DNA from: Pseudonocardia autotrophica
Lineage (GTDB): Bacteria; Actinomycetota; Actinomycetes; Mycobacteriales; Pseudonocardiaceae
DNA length: 64,000 nucleotides
NCBI RefSeq assembly: GCF_003945385.1
Contig: NZ_AP018920.1
Location: forward strand, 6,510,001-6,574,000
Direction: 5' to 3'
Shown: piece by piece, positions 17,998 through 26,086 of the stretch
Numbering within the stretch: the first letter of the stretch is position 1
Layout: each line of letters starts with the position of its first letter
Made by a program: the position numbers and the translations under genes
The notes under the pieces: model-generated
What the model was told of the DNA's origin: nothing
The model's database searches: none
What the model saw: the letters and a program-made list of their open reading frames with translations, nothing else

Positions 17998-18309
17998 CTA
18001 GCGGGAGACGATCGTGCCGGAGCGCAGCAGCCCGGCCAGGGCTTTCAGGTAGGCCTCGTGCTGGGTCTCCGGGACACCGGCGGCCTCGATCGCGGACTGC
18101 GCGTCGGGCTGGTCCCCGAGGCCCTTGACGACCTCGACCAGCTCCGGGGTCTTGAGGAAGGACAGCTTGCGGGTCGTGAAGTCGTACACCAGGGCACCGA
18201 ACGGCTCGGGGCGCAGCGACACGCTCTCGCTGACCCGGTACGGCGCCGCGGGGTCGAAGGACCCCGCGGCACCGTCCGGCACCGTGGCGTCGAGCGGCTT
18301 AGTAGACAC
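17998..18309 (-). CDS. mftB: Mycofactocin peptide chaperone MftB (PqqD-like)
   Basis: A 103-residue RiPP-recognition protein that binds the MftA leader and delivers it to MftC. Recognisable segments are PYRVSESVSLRPEPFGALVYDF and KLSFLKTPELVEVV. The GTG start at 18309 lies inside the end of mftA: the two genes overlap by 11 nt in different frames. A longer reading from 18381 would run antiparallel to no known domain and share most of mftA, so it is rejected. Confidence 0.92.
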   Translation of the reverse strand: MSTKPLDATVPDGAAGSFDPAAPYRVSESVSLRPEPFGALVYDFTTRKLSFLKTPELVEVVKGLGDQPDAQSAIEAAGVPETQHEAYLKALAGLLRSGTIVSR

Positions 18310-18385
18310 CGCACATGCCGTCGATGGAGACCTCCTCGACGAGGGTCTCCTCGACCAGGGTGTCCTCGTTCTGGTGCTCACTCAT
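18299..18385 (-). CDS. mftA: Mycofactocin precursor peptide MftA (28 aa)
   Basis: A tiny gene, ATG at 18385, TAA at 18299. The peptide starts MSEHQNEDTLVEE, has an acidic leader with a repeated LVEE, and ends in the invariant core IDGMCGVY. The final Val-Tyr becomes the mycofactocin redox centre. A clear GGAGG lies 8 nt before the start. It heads the mft operon. Confidence 0.97.
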   Translation of the reverse strand: MSEHQNEDTLVEETLVEEVSIDGMCGVY

Positions 18386-18465
18386 GGGCTACCTCCGCAG
18401 AAAACCGCTCTCGACGAGAGAGGTGTCCGACCGCCCCGCCGGCCGGCGTGGGCAGCAGCTCGGAC

Positions 18466-18493
18466 GTTATTGGCACCCGGTGCCGGAAAGCAA
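18466..18493 (-). promoter_or_regulatory. Putative mftA promoter with operator in the spacer
   Basis: Reading the minus strand, TTGCTT (18488-18493) and AATAAC (18466-18471) are spaced 16 bp. The spacer holds the perfect inverted repeat GGCACC-N-GGTGCC (18472-18484), a typical repressor position. Transcription would begin about 75 nt before mftA. A second inverted repeat, CTCTCG-A-CGAGAG (18408-18420), lies in the leader. mftR, the usual TetR-type regulator, is not in the window. Confidence 0.5.
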
Positions 18494-18542
18494 GAACCTG
18501 CGGGGACGCCCGTCCGTTCGGACGGGAGGGCATGCTGGCCGC

Positions 18543-18908
18543 ATGACGGTGGACGAGACGCTGCTGCACCTGTGCACCCCCGCCGAGCGGGCCGCCTACG
18601 AGCTCGCCGGACGGATCGCGCCACCCTCGCTGGACGAGGTGGGTTTCGTCCATCTGTCCACCCCGGACCAGGTCGCCCTTCCCGCGCAGCGTCTGTTCGC
18701 CGGGCGGACCGACCTGTCCCTGCTCGTCGTCGATCCGGCGGTGCTCACCGACGCCGGCGTCGAGGTCCGGTGGGAGCCCGGCGTGCCCGGCGACCCGGAG
18801 TCGATGCGCTTCCCGCACGCGTACGGCGCCGTGCCCGCGGAGGCGATCCGCGCGGTGCTGCCGTACCCGCCCGGCCCGGACGGGTTCACCGCACCGCAGC
18901 TGCCCTGA
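18543..18908 (+). CDS. DUF952 domain-containing protein
   Basis: A 121-residue protein matching the DUF952 pattern: LLHLCTPAERAAYELAGRI at the start, GFVHLSTPDQVALPAQRLFAG in the middle, VEVRWEPG and FPHAYGAVPAEAI near the end. The fold resembles ADP-ribosyl-type domains but the activity is unknown. A GGGAGG lies upstream of the ATG. It is transcribed divergently from mftA, with 157 nt between them. No functional link to mycofactocin is evident. Confidence 0.8.
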   Translation: MTVDETLLHLCTPAERAAYELAGRIAPPSLDEVGFVHLSTPDQVALPAQRLFAGRTDLSLLVVDPAVLTDAGVEVRWEPGVPGDPESMRFPHAYGAVPAEAIRAVLPYPPGPDGFTAPQLP

Positions 18909-18936
18909 GCCCCTGACCTGGCCGGCGCCACGGCGT

Positions 18937-18992
18937 CCCGTCCGGTCGGACGGGGTACCTGACCGGACCGACGGACAGGGGGTCAGGTACCC
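18937..18992. promoter_or_regulatory. Two inverted repeats upstream of the methanol oxidoreductase
   Basis: CCCGTCCG and CGGACGGG (18937-18944 and 18947-18954) form a tight hairpin that may terminate the DUF952 transcript. Immediately after, GGGTACCTGACC (18953-18964) and GGTCAGGTACCC (18981-18992) form a perfect 12-bp inverted repeat with a 16-nt spacer, a likely operator 80-119 bp before the methanol oxidoreductase start. Confidence 0.5.
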
Positions 18993-19000
18993 GTCCGTAG

Positions 19001-19032
19001 CTGTTGCCAGCGATCTGCAACAGCAACTGTTG
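19001..19032. promoter_or_regulatory. CTGTTGC/GCAACAG repeats before the methanol oxidoreductase
   Basis: CTGTTGC (19001-19007) pairs with GCAACAG (19017-19023), and the palindrome CAACTGTTG follows at 19024-19032. Three overlapping copies of one hexamer core within 32 bp, ending 39 bp before the start codon, suggest cooperative regulator binding or a 5' UTR structure. Confidence 0.45.
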
Positions 19033-19071
19033 TGCTCGTCCGAACGCCAACGAGGCCGTCGAGGAGAGCCA

Positions 19072-20343
19072 ATGGCCATCGAGCTCAACCAGATCTGGGA
19101 CTTCCCGATCAAGGAGTTCCACCCGTTCCCACGGGCGCTTCTGGGGGTCGGCGCACACGACATCCTGGGCGTCGAGGCGAAGAACCTGGGCATGACGCGG
19201 GTCCTGTTCGTCACCTCCGGCCTGCGCGGCTCCGGCATCATCGAGGAGCTCAAGGGGAAGGTCGAGTACCAGGGCGTCGACGTCGTCGTCTACGACCAGG
19301 TGGAGTCCAACCCCAAGGACTACAACTGCATGGACGCCGCCGCGCTCTACACCAGCGAGCGCTGCGACGGCATCATCTCGATCGGCGGCGGTTCGTCGCA
19401 CGACGCCGCGAAGGGCGCCCGCGTCGTCATCGCCCACGACGGCCGCAACATCAACGAGTTCGAGGGCTTCTCGAAGTCCACGAACATGGAGAACCCGCCG
19501 CACATCGCGGTCTCCACCACCGCGGGAACCGGGTCCGAGACGTCCTGGGCCTATGTCATCACCAACACCTCGGACATGGACAACCCGCAGAAGTGGGTCG
19601 GGTTCGACGACGCCGTCGTCACCACCCTCGCGCTGGACGACCCGCTGCTCTACTACAGCTGCCCGCAGCACTTCACCGCCTACTGCGGGTTCGACGTGCT
19701 CGCGCACGGCTCCGAGCCGTTCGTGTCCCGGCTGGACTTCGAGCCGTCCCTGGGCAACGCGCTCTACTCGATCGAGCTGGTCGGGCAGTACCTGCGCGAG
19801 GCCACCTACGAGCCGCGCAACCTCGAGGCCCGCGCCAAGATGATGCACGCGCAGTACATCGCGGCGCAGGCGTTCAACTCGGGCGGTCTGGGCCTGGTGC
19901 ACTCGACGTCGCACGCGGTGTCGGCGTTCTTCGACACCCACCACGGGCTGAACAACGCGATCGCGCTGCCCCGGGTGTGGGAGTACAACCTGCCCTCGCG
20001 GTACAAGCGCTACGCCAAGATCGCGACCGCGCTCGGCGTCGACACCACGAACATGACGACCGTGCAGGCCGCGGACGCCGCCGTGGAGGAGGCGATCCGG
20101 TTGTCGAAGGACGTCGGCATCCCGGACAACTTCGGTGTGCTGCAGTCCGACAGCTATGACAAGAACCGGATGAACACCGGGAAGTACGCCGGTCGCGGGA
20201 ACAGCATCCCCACCGACGAGAAGACGATCCACCGAATCGCCGAGCACATGATGGGCGACTACTGCACCCCCGGTAACCCCCGCGAGTGCACGGTCGAATC
20301 GCTGGTCCCGCTCGTCGAGCACGCCTTCACCAAGTCCTACTAG
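19072..20343 (+). CDS. mno: NDMA-dependent methanol oxidoreductase (nicotinoprotein, Fe-ADH family)
   Basis: A 423-residue iron-containing (type III) alcohol dehydrogenase, close to actinobacterial Mno/Mdo/ThcE. The NAD-binding GGGSSHD lies at 105-111; likely metal ligands are D208, H212, H281 and H291. These enzymes hold NAD(H) tightly and need an external acceptor; in mycobacteria that acceptor is mycofactocin, in vitro NDMA. Its place next to the mft operon agrees. The ATG at 19072 follows GAGGAGAG. Substrates may include methanol and other short alcohols. A strong hairpin follows the gene. Confidence 0.92.
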   Translation: MAIELNQIWDFPIKEFHPFPRALLGVGAHDILGVEAKNLGMTRVLFVTSGLRGSGIIEELKGKVEYQGVDVVVYDQVESNPKDYNCMDAAALYTSERCDGIISIGGGSSHDAAKGARVVIAHDGRNINEFEGFSKSTNMENPPHIAVSTTAGTGSETSWAYVITNTSDMDNPQKWVGFDDAVVTTLALDDPLLYYSCPQHFTAYCGFDVLAHGSEPFVSRLDFEPSLGNALYSIELVGQYLREATYEPRNLEARAKMMHAQYIAAQAFNSGGLGLVHSTSHAVSAFFDTHHGLNNAIALPRVWEYNLPSRYKRYAKIATALGVDTTNMTTVQAADAAVEEAIRLSKDVGIPDNFGVLQSDSYDKNRMNTGKYAGRGNSIPTDEKTIHRIAEHMMGDYCTPGNPRECTVESLVPLVEHAFTKSY

Positions 20344-20361
20344 GTCCTACTGGCGAAACCC

Positions 20362-20395
20362 GCCGCCGCGCCCGGACAGCCCCGGGCGCGGCGGC
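20362..20395. terminator. Hairpin between mno and the MoxR gene
   Basis: GCCGCCGCGCCCGG (20362-20375) pairs over 14 bp with CCGGGCGCGGCGGC (20382-20395), loop of six. It would terminate or attenuate mno mRNA, giving less expression of the two genes downstream. No U-tract. Confidence 0.65.
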
Positions 20396-20419
20396 CCCTG
20401 CACGCGCACGAGGAGAACG

Positions 20420-21487
20420 GTGTCCCCCACTACCGCGTTCGACAGCCCCGAGGCGCTGACCGAGGCCCTGGCAGCCGAGAACTACGTCATCGATCCCGAG
20501 TTCGCCGTCGTGGTCCACCTGGCGACCGCGCTGGAGCGGCCGCTGCTGCTGGAGGGACCGGCCGGTGTCGGCAAGACCGAGCTGGCCTCCTCGCTCGCCG
20601 CGGCGAGCGGCAGACGGCTGGTCCGGCTGCAGTGCTACGAGGGTCTCGACGACGGCCGTGCCCTCTACGAGTGGGACTACGGCAAGCAGCTGATGCACGT
20701 CCAGATGCTGCGCGACCGGATCGGCGAGCTGCTGTCCGGGACGACGACGATGGCCGAGGCGTCCGCCCGGCTGCAGACCGAGGACACCGGTCTCTACACC
20801 GAGCACTTCCTGTCCACCCGGCCGCTGCTGGAAGCGGTGCTCTCCCCGGACCCGGTGGTGCTGCTGGTCGACGAGGTGGACCGCACCGAGGAGTCGATGG
20901 AGGCGCTGCTGCTGGAGGTGCTCGCCGAGCAGCAGGTCACGGTCCCCGAGATCGGTACCTTCACCGCCCGCTCGATCCCGTGGGTGGTGCTCACCTCGAA
21001 CGACACCCGCGAGCTGTCGCCCGCGCTCAAACGCCGCTGCCTGCACTTCGCGGTGGGCTTCCCGACCCCCGAGCGGGAGACCGAGATCGTGTCCCGGCGC
21101 GCACCGCAGGTGGCTCCCGAGGTCGTCACCGACGTGGTGGAGCTCGCGCACCTGCTGCGCGGCTTCCCGCTGCGCAAGTCGCCGTCGATCTCGGAGGTCA
21201 TCGACGCCGCCCGGGCCGCCGCGGTGCTCGGCCTCCGGTCGGCGGGCGAGCTGGAGAAGGTGCGGCCAGCGTTGCTGTCCGCGCTGCTCAAGTACGGCTC
21301 GGACCGGGAGCTCGCGGTCCGCAGGCTGGACGACGACGAGCCCGGCCCCGGCATCGTGCCCACCGCCGGCAGCGACCGGCCGGACACCGCGGCGAGCACC
21401 ACGGCCGGGGCCTTCGGCGCCGGGCGGGCCGCCTCCACCGGGTCCCGCGCGGCCGCCGACCGGAACCGCCGGGGCGGCCGGCGGTGA
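20420..21487 (+). CDS. MoxR-family AAA+ ATPase
   Basis: A 355-residue MoxR/CoxD-type AAA+ ATPase. The Walker A motif GPAGVGKT is at 46-53, Walker B VVLLVDEVD near 150, and the sensor region VVLTSNDTRELSPALKRRC near 190. The last ~50 residues are disordered. MoxR proteins work with VWA proteins as chaperones that insert cofactors or metals; the VWA partner overlaps this gene (GTGA). The context suggests activation of the upstream metal alcohol dehydrogenase, or of the cox enzyme, but this is inference. The GTG start follows AGGAGAA. Confidence 0.9.
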   Translation: MSPTTAFDSPEALTEALAAENYVIDPEFAVVVHLATALERPLLLEGPAGVGKTELASSLAAASGRRLVRLQCYEGLDDGRALYEWDYGKQLMHVQMLRDRIGELLSGTTTMAEASARLQTEDTGLYTEHFLSTRPLLEAVLSPDPVVLLVDEVDRTEESMEALLLEVLAEQQVTVPEIGTFTARSIPWVVLTSNDTRELSPALKRRCLHFAVGFPTPERETEIVSRRAPQVAPEVVTDVVELAHLLRGFPLRKSPSISEVIDAARAAAVLGLRSAGELEKVRPALLSALLKYGSDRELAVRRLDDDEPGPGIVPTAGSDRPDTAASTTAGAFGAGRAASTGSRAAADRNRRGGRR

Positions 21488-23079
21488 CGGCACCGGACCG
21501 CCCCGGACCCGGCACCTCCGGACCCGGCGCCTCCGCTCCCGGGCTTCCGCGGCCGGGCGGCTTCGCACCGGCCCGCGACACCGGGCCGTGGGTGCTCTCG
21601 GTGCTCTCGGCGGCGTTCACCCGGGTGCTGCGGACGCAGCGGGTCGCTGTATCGCCCGCCGAGGCGATCGAGGTCAGGCGGGTACTCGCGATGCTCGGCG
21701 CGTCCGACCTGGACCGGTTGCGCACCGGGCTGCGCGCGGTCACCGTCGCCTACGCACACGAGCGCCCCGGTTTCGAGCGCGCCTTCGACGCGTTCTTCGG
21801 GCAGCTGCCCGGCACCGGCGGGGACGGCGGAGACGGTCCCGGCCCGCGCGGGCCCGCCGCCGAGGGGCTGCCGACCGACCTGGAACTCGCCGACGGCGAC
21901 GATCCACTCGGCCGCTACGCCGATCACGACCCGGACAGCGCCGACGTCGGCGACCTGCTCGACGCACCGGAGCAGGAGAAGGGCTTCAACCCGCATCGTG
22001 ACGACGACGACTTCTCGCTCGGCGGGTCCGACCGGGACCTGTCGGTGTCCTCGGCCGACGACCGTGGCCGGCGCGGGACGACGCACACCGTGGACCTGGA
22101 GCGGGCCGGGGCAGCTGTCGGCAAGGAGCTGACGTCGGGATCGACGGCTCAGGCGTCGGGGCGGATCGACCTCGACGACCCGGAGGCGATCCTGGCGTGG
22201 CTCGCCGGGTACGACCCGCACTCCGTCTACGCCGACGGCCCGGCGGGCGAGCTGCTCTCGGCGACCCAGCTGGGCAGGCTCGTCGACGCGATCACCGAGT
22301 TCGTCGCCCAGCTCGCCGAACGGACCGGGACCGGCGCCGGGGCCCCAGCCCCGCCGGACACCGACCGTTCCCCCGAACCCGCCGACATGCAGCGGGCCTG
22401 CCACGAACTGCTGCACCGGATGCGCGGTGCGCCGCGCCGGGTGCCGCGCGAGCACGCGCGCGGGCCGCTGGACGTCCGGCACACGGTCCGGCGCAGCATG
22501 CGCACCGACGGGGTGCCGTTCCACCTGCTGGTCCGCCGGAAGGTGCCGGACCGGGTGCGGCTGCTCGTCGTCGCCGACGTGTCGCTGTCGGTCCGGTCGA
22601 TCACCGCGTTCGTGCTGCGCCTGGCCCGCACGCTGCACCGGCAGGCGTTCCGCTGCCGGGTGCTGGCCTTCGTCGACACCCCGGTCGACGTCACCGGGCT
22701 GCTGCTGCCCGCGACCGACGACCGGGCGCTCGCCGCGGTGCTCGCCGCACCCGGCCTGGACATCGACGCCACCAGCGACTACGGCCGGGTGCTGAGCGGG
22801 ATCAACGAGGAGTTCGCCGACGCGGTGAACGCCCGGACCGCGGTGCTGTTCGTCGGCGACGCGCGGTCGAACGGGCTGCCGCCGGGCGCCGAGGAGCTGC
22901 GCAGGCTGGCCCGCCGGGCGTACCGGGTCGGCTGGATCACCCCGGAGCCGCGCCGCTACTGGAATCAGGCGTCGTGCGCGATGGGCGAGTACGCGGAGAT
23001 CGTCGATCACGTCCTGGTCGCCCGGGACGCCGACGAGCTGCTGGCCGGAGCCGGGGAACTCGGTCACGCGCTGTCCTGA
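21484..23079 (+). CDS. VWA domain-containing protein (CoxE-like), partner of MoxR
   Basis: A 531-residue protein. The C-terminal half is a CoxE-type von Willebrand A domain with an intact MIDAS DxSxS (D365, S367, S369 in VVADVSLSVRS) and later the TSDYGRVL and VLFVGDARSNG segments. The N-terminal half has two variable, acidic stretches around residues 110-190. The start GTG overlaps the MoxR stop in GTGA. MoxR-VWA pairs assist maturation of methanol dehydrogenases, CODH and other complexes. The true client here is unknown. Confidence 0.87.
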   Translation: MTAPDRPGPGTSGPGASAPGLPRPGGFAPARDTGPWVLSVLSAAFTRVLRTQRVAVSPAEAIEVRRVLAMLGASDLDRLRTGLRAVTVAYAHERPGFERAFDAFFGQLPGTGGDGGDGPGPRGPAAEGLPTDLELADGDDPLGRYADHDPDSADVGDLLDAPEQEKGFNPHRDDDDFSLGGSDRDLSVSSADDRGRRGTTHTVDLERAGAAVGKELTSGSTAQASGRIDLDDPEAILAWLAGYDPHSVYADGPAGELLSATQLGRLVDAITEFVAQLAERTGTGAGAPAPPDTDRSPEPADMQRACHELLHRMRGAPRRVPREHARGPLDVRHTVRRSMRTDGVPFHLLVRRKVPDRVRLLVVADVSLSVRSITAFVLRLARTLHRQAFRCRVLAFVDTPVDVTGLLLPATDDRALAAVLAAPGLDIDATSDYGRVLSGINEEFADAVNARTAVLFVGDARSNGLPPGAEELRRLARRAYRVGWITPEPRRYWNQASCAMGEYAEIVDHVLVARDADELLAGAGELGHALS

Positions 23080-23126
23080 CCGGCCCCCTGCTGCGGTACC
23101 GGACGGGGCAGGGGCACCCTGGTGCG

Positions 23127-24869
23127 GTGCCCCTGAGCCGTCGTTCGTTCCTGCGCGTCACCGGCGCCGCGGCCGCACTGGCCGGGATCCCCGCACTCGC
23201 CGCCTGCGGTGGGACCGCGGACGCCGCTGCGCCGCCGCTCACCGTGGTGTTCGCCGGAGCCGGCCCGCTCCCGCCGCCGGACCCGCACCAGGTGTGGCGG
23301 CCGGTGGACCGGGCCCGCGCGGCCGCCGTCGCGGACACGCTGATGGTCTGGTCGCCGGAGATGCGGGCGGTGCCGCACCTCGCCGAGTCGGTGGAGCCGG
23401 ACCCGACGGGCACCCGATGGCGGATCCGGCTGCGGGCCGCCGTCGCGCACGACGGGCGGCCGATCACCGCGGCCGACGCGCTGGCCTCGTTGCGGCGGAT
23501 CGCCGACCCGGACACCGGGGCGAGCGCCGCGCCGCTGCTGCGCGGTGTCGACCTCACCGCCAGCCGGGCGGTCTCGCCGACCGAGCTGGAGATCGTCCTG
23601 GGCGCGCCGGACTTCCTGTTCCCGCTGGTACTGGGGGCGCCCGGGACCGGGATCGTGCGCGACGGCGACGGCGCTGCCCCGATCGGCACCGGCGCGTTCC
23701 GGCCGCACCCGGTGGGCCCGGAGGTGCTGCTGCGGCACGACGCGCATTGGCTGGGCGCCGCGGCGTCGCCGGAGGTGCGGTTCCTGGTCGACGACGACGA
23801 GGAGCACCGCTACCAGTCGCTCCTCGACCGCCGGGTCGACTACGCGCACGATCTCTTCCCGCACAGCGTGCGCCGGATCATGGGACGGACCGGGACCCGG
23901 ATCCTGTCCGCGCCCGGCTCGGCGACCCGGTTCCTGGAGGTCGGCAGCGGCCGCGCGGACCGGCTCGGCCGGGCCGACCTGGGCGGCGGCGACCCCGGGC
24001 CGGACGGTGGCGGGGCGCCCGGGGAGCTGTTCGACGATCCGCGGCTGCGCGAGGCGGTGCGGCTGGGCATCGACCGGGAGGCCCTGGTCCGCCGGGTGCT
24101 GCTGGATCTCGGTGCTCCCGGCGACGACCTGTTCGGGCCGGGACTGGAGTACCACCCGGCGGACGTCCCGCCGGTCGTCCGCGACGTCGGCCGGGCCTCC
24201 GAGCTGGTTGCCGCGGCGGGTGCCGCCGGGGTCACCGTCCCGCTGCTGTTCGATCCGTTCGATCCGCTGTCCCGGCCCGCGGCGGCCGTGATCGGCGAGC
24301 AGCTGGAGGAGATCGGGCTGTTCGCCGAGCTGCGCGAGCCGGACCCGACCGGTGCCGAGCCGACCCCGGGGATCGCGTTCCGCCGGGTGCCGGCGCAGCC
24401 GATCCCGCTGCAGCTGCGGGTCGCGGCGGACGGCAGTTCCCCGGTCCCGGGGCCGACCACCGGCGGGGACGGCGGCCGGGGTGTCGGCAGCGGTGTCGAC
24501 AGGGGGATCGACAGGGCCACCGGGCCGGGCGGGTACCTCGGGCCGGACGGCAGCGTCGGACCGGAGGGGGACATCGGCCCCGACGGCGGCGTCGGCCCGG
24601 ACGGTGAGCCGATCGGCCCGCCACCGGCGGAACGGCCGTTCGCCCCCCGCGAGGACGTCGCCCGGCTGTTGGCGGAGGCCACCGCCACCCCGGACGAGGC
24701 AGCCCGCTCCGACGCGTTGCGCCGCGCCCATGTGCTGTTGCGCGACGCGGCGACGGTCTGGGCGGACTGCGACGAGCACGTCGGGATCTCGGCCGATCTG
24801 GACGGGGTGGAGGCCGCCCGGCCGGACACCGCACGCTGGGCCCGGTTCGACCGCGCCCGGCTGGGGTGA
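23127..24869 (+). CDS. ABC transporter substrate-binding protein, family 5 (copy 1)
   Basis: A 580-residue lipoprotein of the oligopeptide/nickel-binding family (SBP_bac_5). A twin-arginine signal (RRSFLRV) is followed by a lipobox (LAACGG). Conserved family segments include WRIRLRAAVAHDGRPITAADALASL and LREAVRLGIDREALV. An unusual collagen-like stretch with repeated GPDG/GPEG triplets interrupts residues ~470-500 and may be a species-specific insertion. The GTG start at 23127 is chosen for the signal peptide. It is followed by a 51-codon ORF, two permeases and an ATPase. Confidence 0.88.
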   Translation: MPLSRRSFLRVTGAAAALAGIPALAACGGTADAAAPPLTVVFAGAGPLPPPDPHQVWRPVDRARAAAVADTLMVWSPEMRAVPHLAESVEPDPTGTRWRIRLRAAVAHDGRPITAADALASLRRIADPDTGASAAPLLRGVDLTASRAVSPTELEIVLGAPDFLFPLVLGAPGTGIVRDGDGAAPIGTGAFRPHPVGPEVLLRHDAHWLGAAASPEVRFLVDDDEEHRYQSLLDRRVDYAHDLFPHSVRRIMGRTGTRILSAPGSATRFLEVGSGRADRLGRADLGGGDPGPDGGGAPGELFDDPRLREAVRLGIDREALVRRVLLDLGAPGDDLFGPGLEYHPADVPPVVRDVGRASELVAAAGAAGVTVPLLFDPFDPLSRPAAAVIGEQLEEIGLFAELREPDPTGAEPTPGIAFRRVPAQPIPLQLRVAADGSSPVPGPTTGGDGGRGVGSGVDRGIDRATGPGGYLGPDGSVGPEGDIGPDGGVGPDGEPIGPPPAERPFAPREDVARLLAEATATPDEAARSDALRRAHVLLRDAATVWADCDEHVGISADLDGVEAARPDTARWARFDRARLG

Positions 24870-24956
24870 GGGCCCCTGCACGACGGCCACTCTTGAAAGG
24901 CCACCGTCGGCTGTGATCATGTTCAGCTGTTCATCCGATGGCAGTGGGGGTCCTGC

Positions 24957-25112
24957 GTGCTGCGCGCGTTCCGCGAGCTGACGGCGCCGGGCAGGCTGCC
25001 GGGGGTCGATCGGTTCGGCCCCGAGCTCAGCCGGCCGTCCACCGCCGGGGACGGGGACACAGAACCGGGCGGCCGCCTCCTGGCCCGGTTCGACCGGGTC
25101 GCGACCGGGTGA
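24957..25112 (+). CDS. Small ORF (51 aa) coupled to the first permease
   Basis: GTG at 24957 to TGA at 25110-25112. The stop overlaps the GTG start of the permease in GTGA, as in the rest of the operon. The peptide starts VLRAFRELTAPGRLPGVDRF and ends GGRLLARFDRVATG; it is hydrophilic, without Cys or a signal peptide. I do not recognise it. It could be a genuine small protein or a translated leader that couples the permease to ribosomes. No strong Shine-Dalgarno is seen, although GGCAGTGGGGG lies close upstream. Confidence 0.45.
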   Translation: MLRAFRELTAPGRLPGVDRFGPELSRPSTAGDGDTEPGGRLLARFDRVATG

Positions 25113-26086
25113 GTGCACCGGCCGTGGCCCCGGCGGGCCGGAGCGCCCCGGCGTGGCGCCGGGCCGTCCGGCGGATCGGGGTCGCCGGCGTTGCGCTCGG
25201 TGTCGCGTCGGTGCTGGTCTTCGCGCTCACCGCGCTGTTGCCCGGCGAGACCGCCGAGATCGTGCTCGGTCCGGACGCCACCGACGAGCAGGTGCAGCGG
25301 CTGCGGGCCGAGCTGGGAACCGACCGGCCTGCCGTCGAGCGGTTCGCCGGCTGGGCCGCCGGGCTGGTGCGCGGCGATCTCGGGAACTCGCTGGTAACCG
25401 GCCGGCCGGTGCTCGAGGAGCTCACCCACCGGCTGGGTGCGACCGTGCTGCTGGGCGGGACGGCGCTGCTGGTGACCGTGCCGCTCGCGGTCGGCATCGG
25501 GGTACTCGCCGGGCGCCGGCCCGGCCGGCCGGTGGACCGGGTGTCCACCGGCGTCGTCGCCGCGTTGCAGGCCGCGCCGGAGTTCGCGCTCGGCCTGCTG
25601 CTGGTCGGGCTGTTCTCGCTGCAGCTCGGCTGGCTGCCCGCCACCGCGGGCGGCGGATCGCTGCTCACCCCGGCGGTGCTGGTGCTCCCGGTCGCGGTGC
25701 TGGTCGTCTCCCAGCTGGGACGGCTGTCCCGGCAGGTGCGACTCGGCGTCGTCCAGGCGGACCGGTCGCCGCACGTCACGCACCTGCGCAGGCTCGGCCT
25801 GACCGAACGCGTCGTGCTGACCCGGCACGTGCTGCCCGGCGGGATCGCGCCGGCGCTGCAGCAGCTCGCCCGGGTCAGCGACGGGATGCTCAGCGGCGTC
25901 GTCGTGGTGGAGGCGTTGTTCGCGCTGCCCGGCGTCGGGGCCGGGTTCGTCCGGGCCGTCCAACTGCGGGACGTGCCGCTCGTGCAGGGCTACGCGCTGT
26001 TGTTCGCGGCGACGACGATCGTGGTCAACCTGATGGTGGACCTGGTGTCCGCGCGGCTGACCCCGGTGCGGGAGGAGAACCCGTGA
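25109..26086 (+). CDS. ABC transporter permease, DppB/NikB-like
   Basis: A 325-residue inner-membrane permease with about six helices. The DppB-type DGMLSGVVVVEALFALPGVGAGF region near residue 260 matches the EAA loop that contacts the ATPase. A Gly-Asp-Leu-Gly-Asn-Ser (GDLGNS) stretch near residue 90 is typical for the family. The GTG start overlaps the preceding 51-codon ORF and the stop overlaps the next permease (GTGA). The substrate is probably a peptide or nickel chelate. Confidence 0.9.
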   Translation: MSAPAVAPAGRSAPAWRRAVRRIGVAGVALGVASVLVFALTALLPGETAEIVLGPDATDEQVQRLRAELGTDRPAVERFAGWAAGLVRGDLGNSLVTGRPVLEELTHRLGATVLLGGTALLVTVPLAVGIGVLAGRRPGRPVDRVSTGVVAALQAAPEFALGLLLVGLFSLQLGWLPATAGGGSLLTPAVLVLPVAVLVVSQLGRLSRQVRLGVVQADRSPHVTHLRRLGLTERVVLTRHVLPGGIAPALQQLARVSDGMLSGVVVVEALFALPGVGAGFVRAVQLRDVPLVQGYALLFAATTIVVNLMVDLVSARLTPVREENP

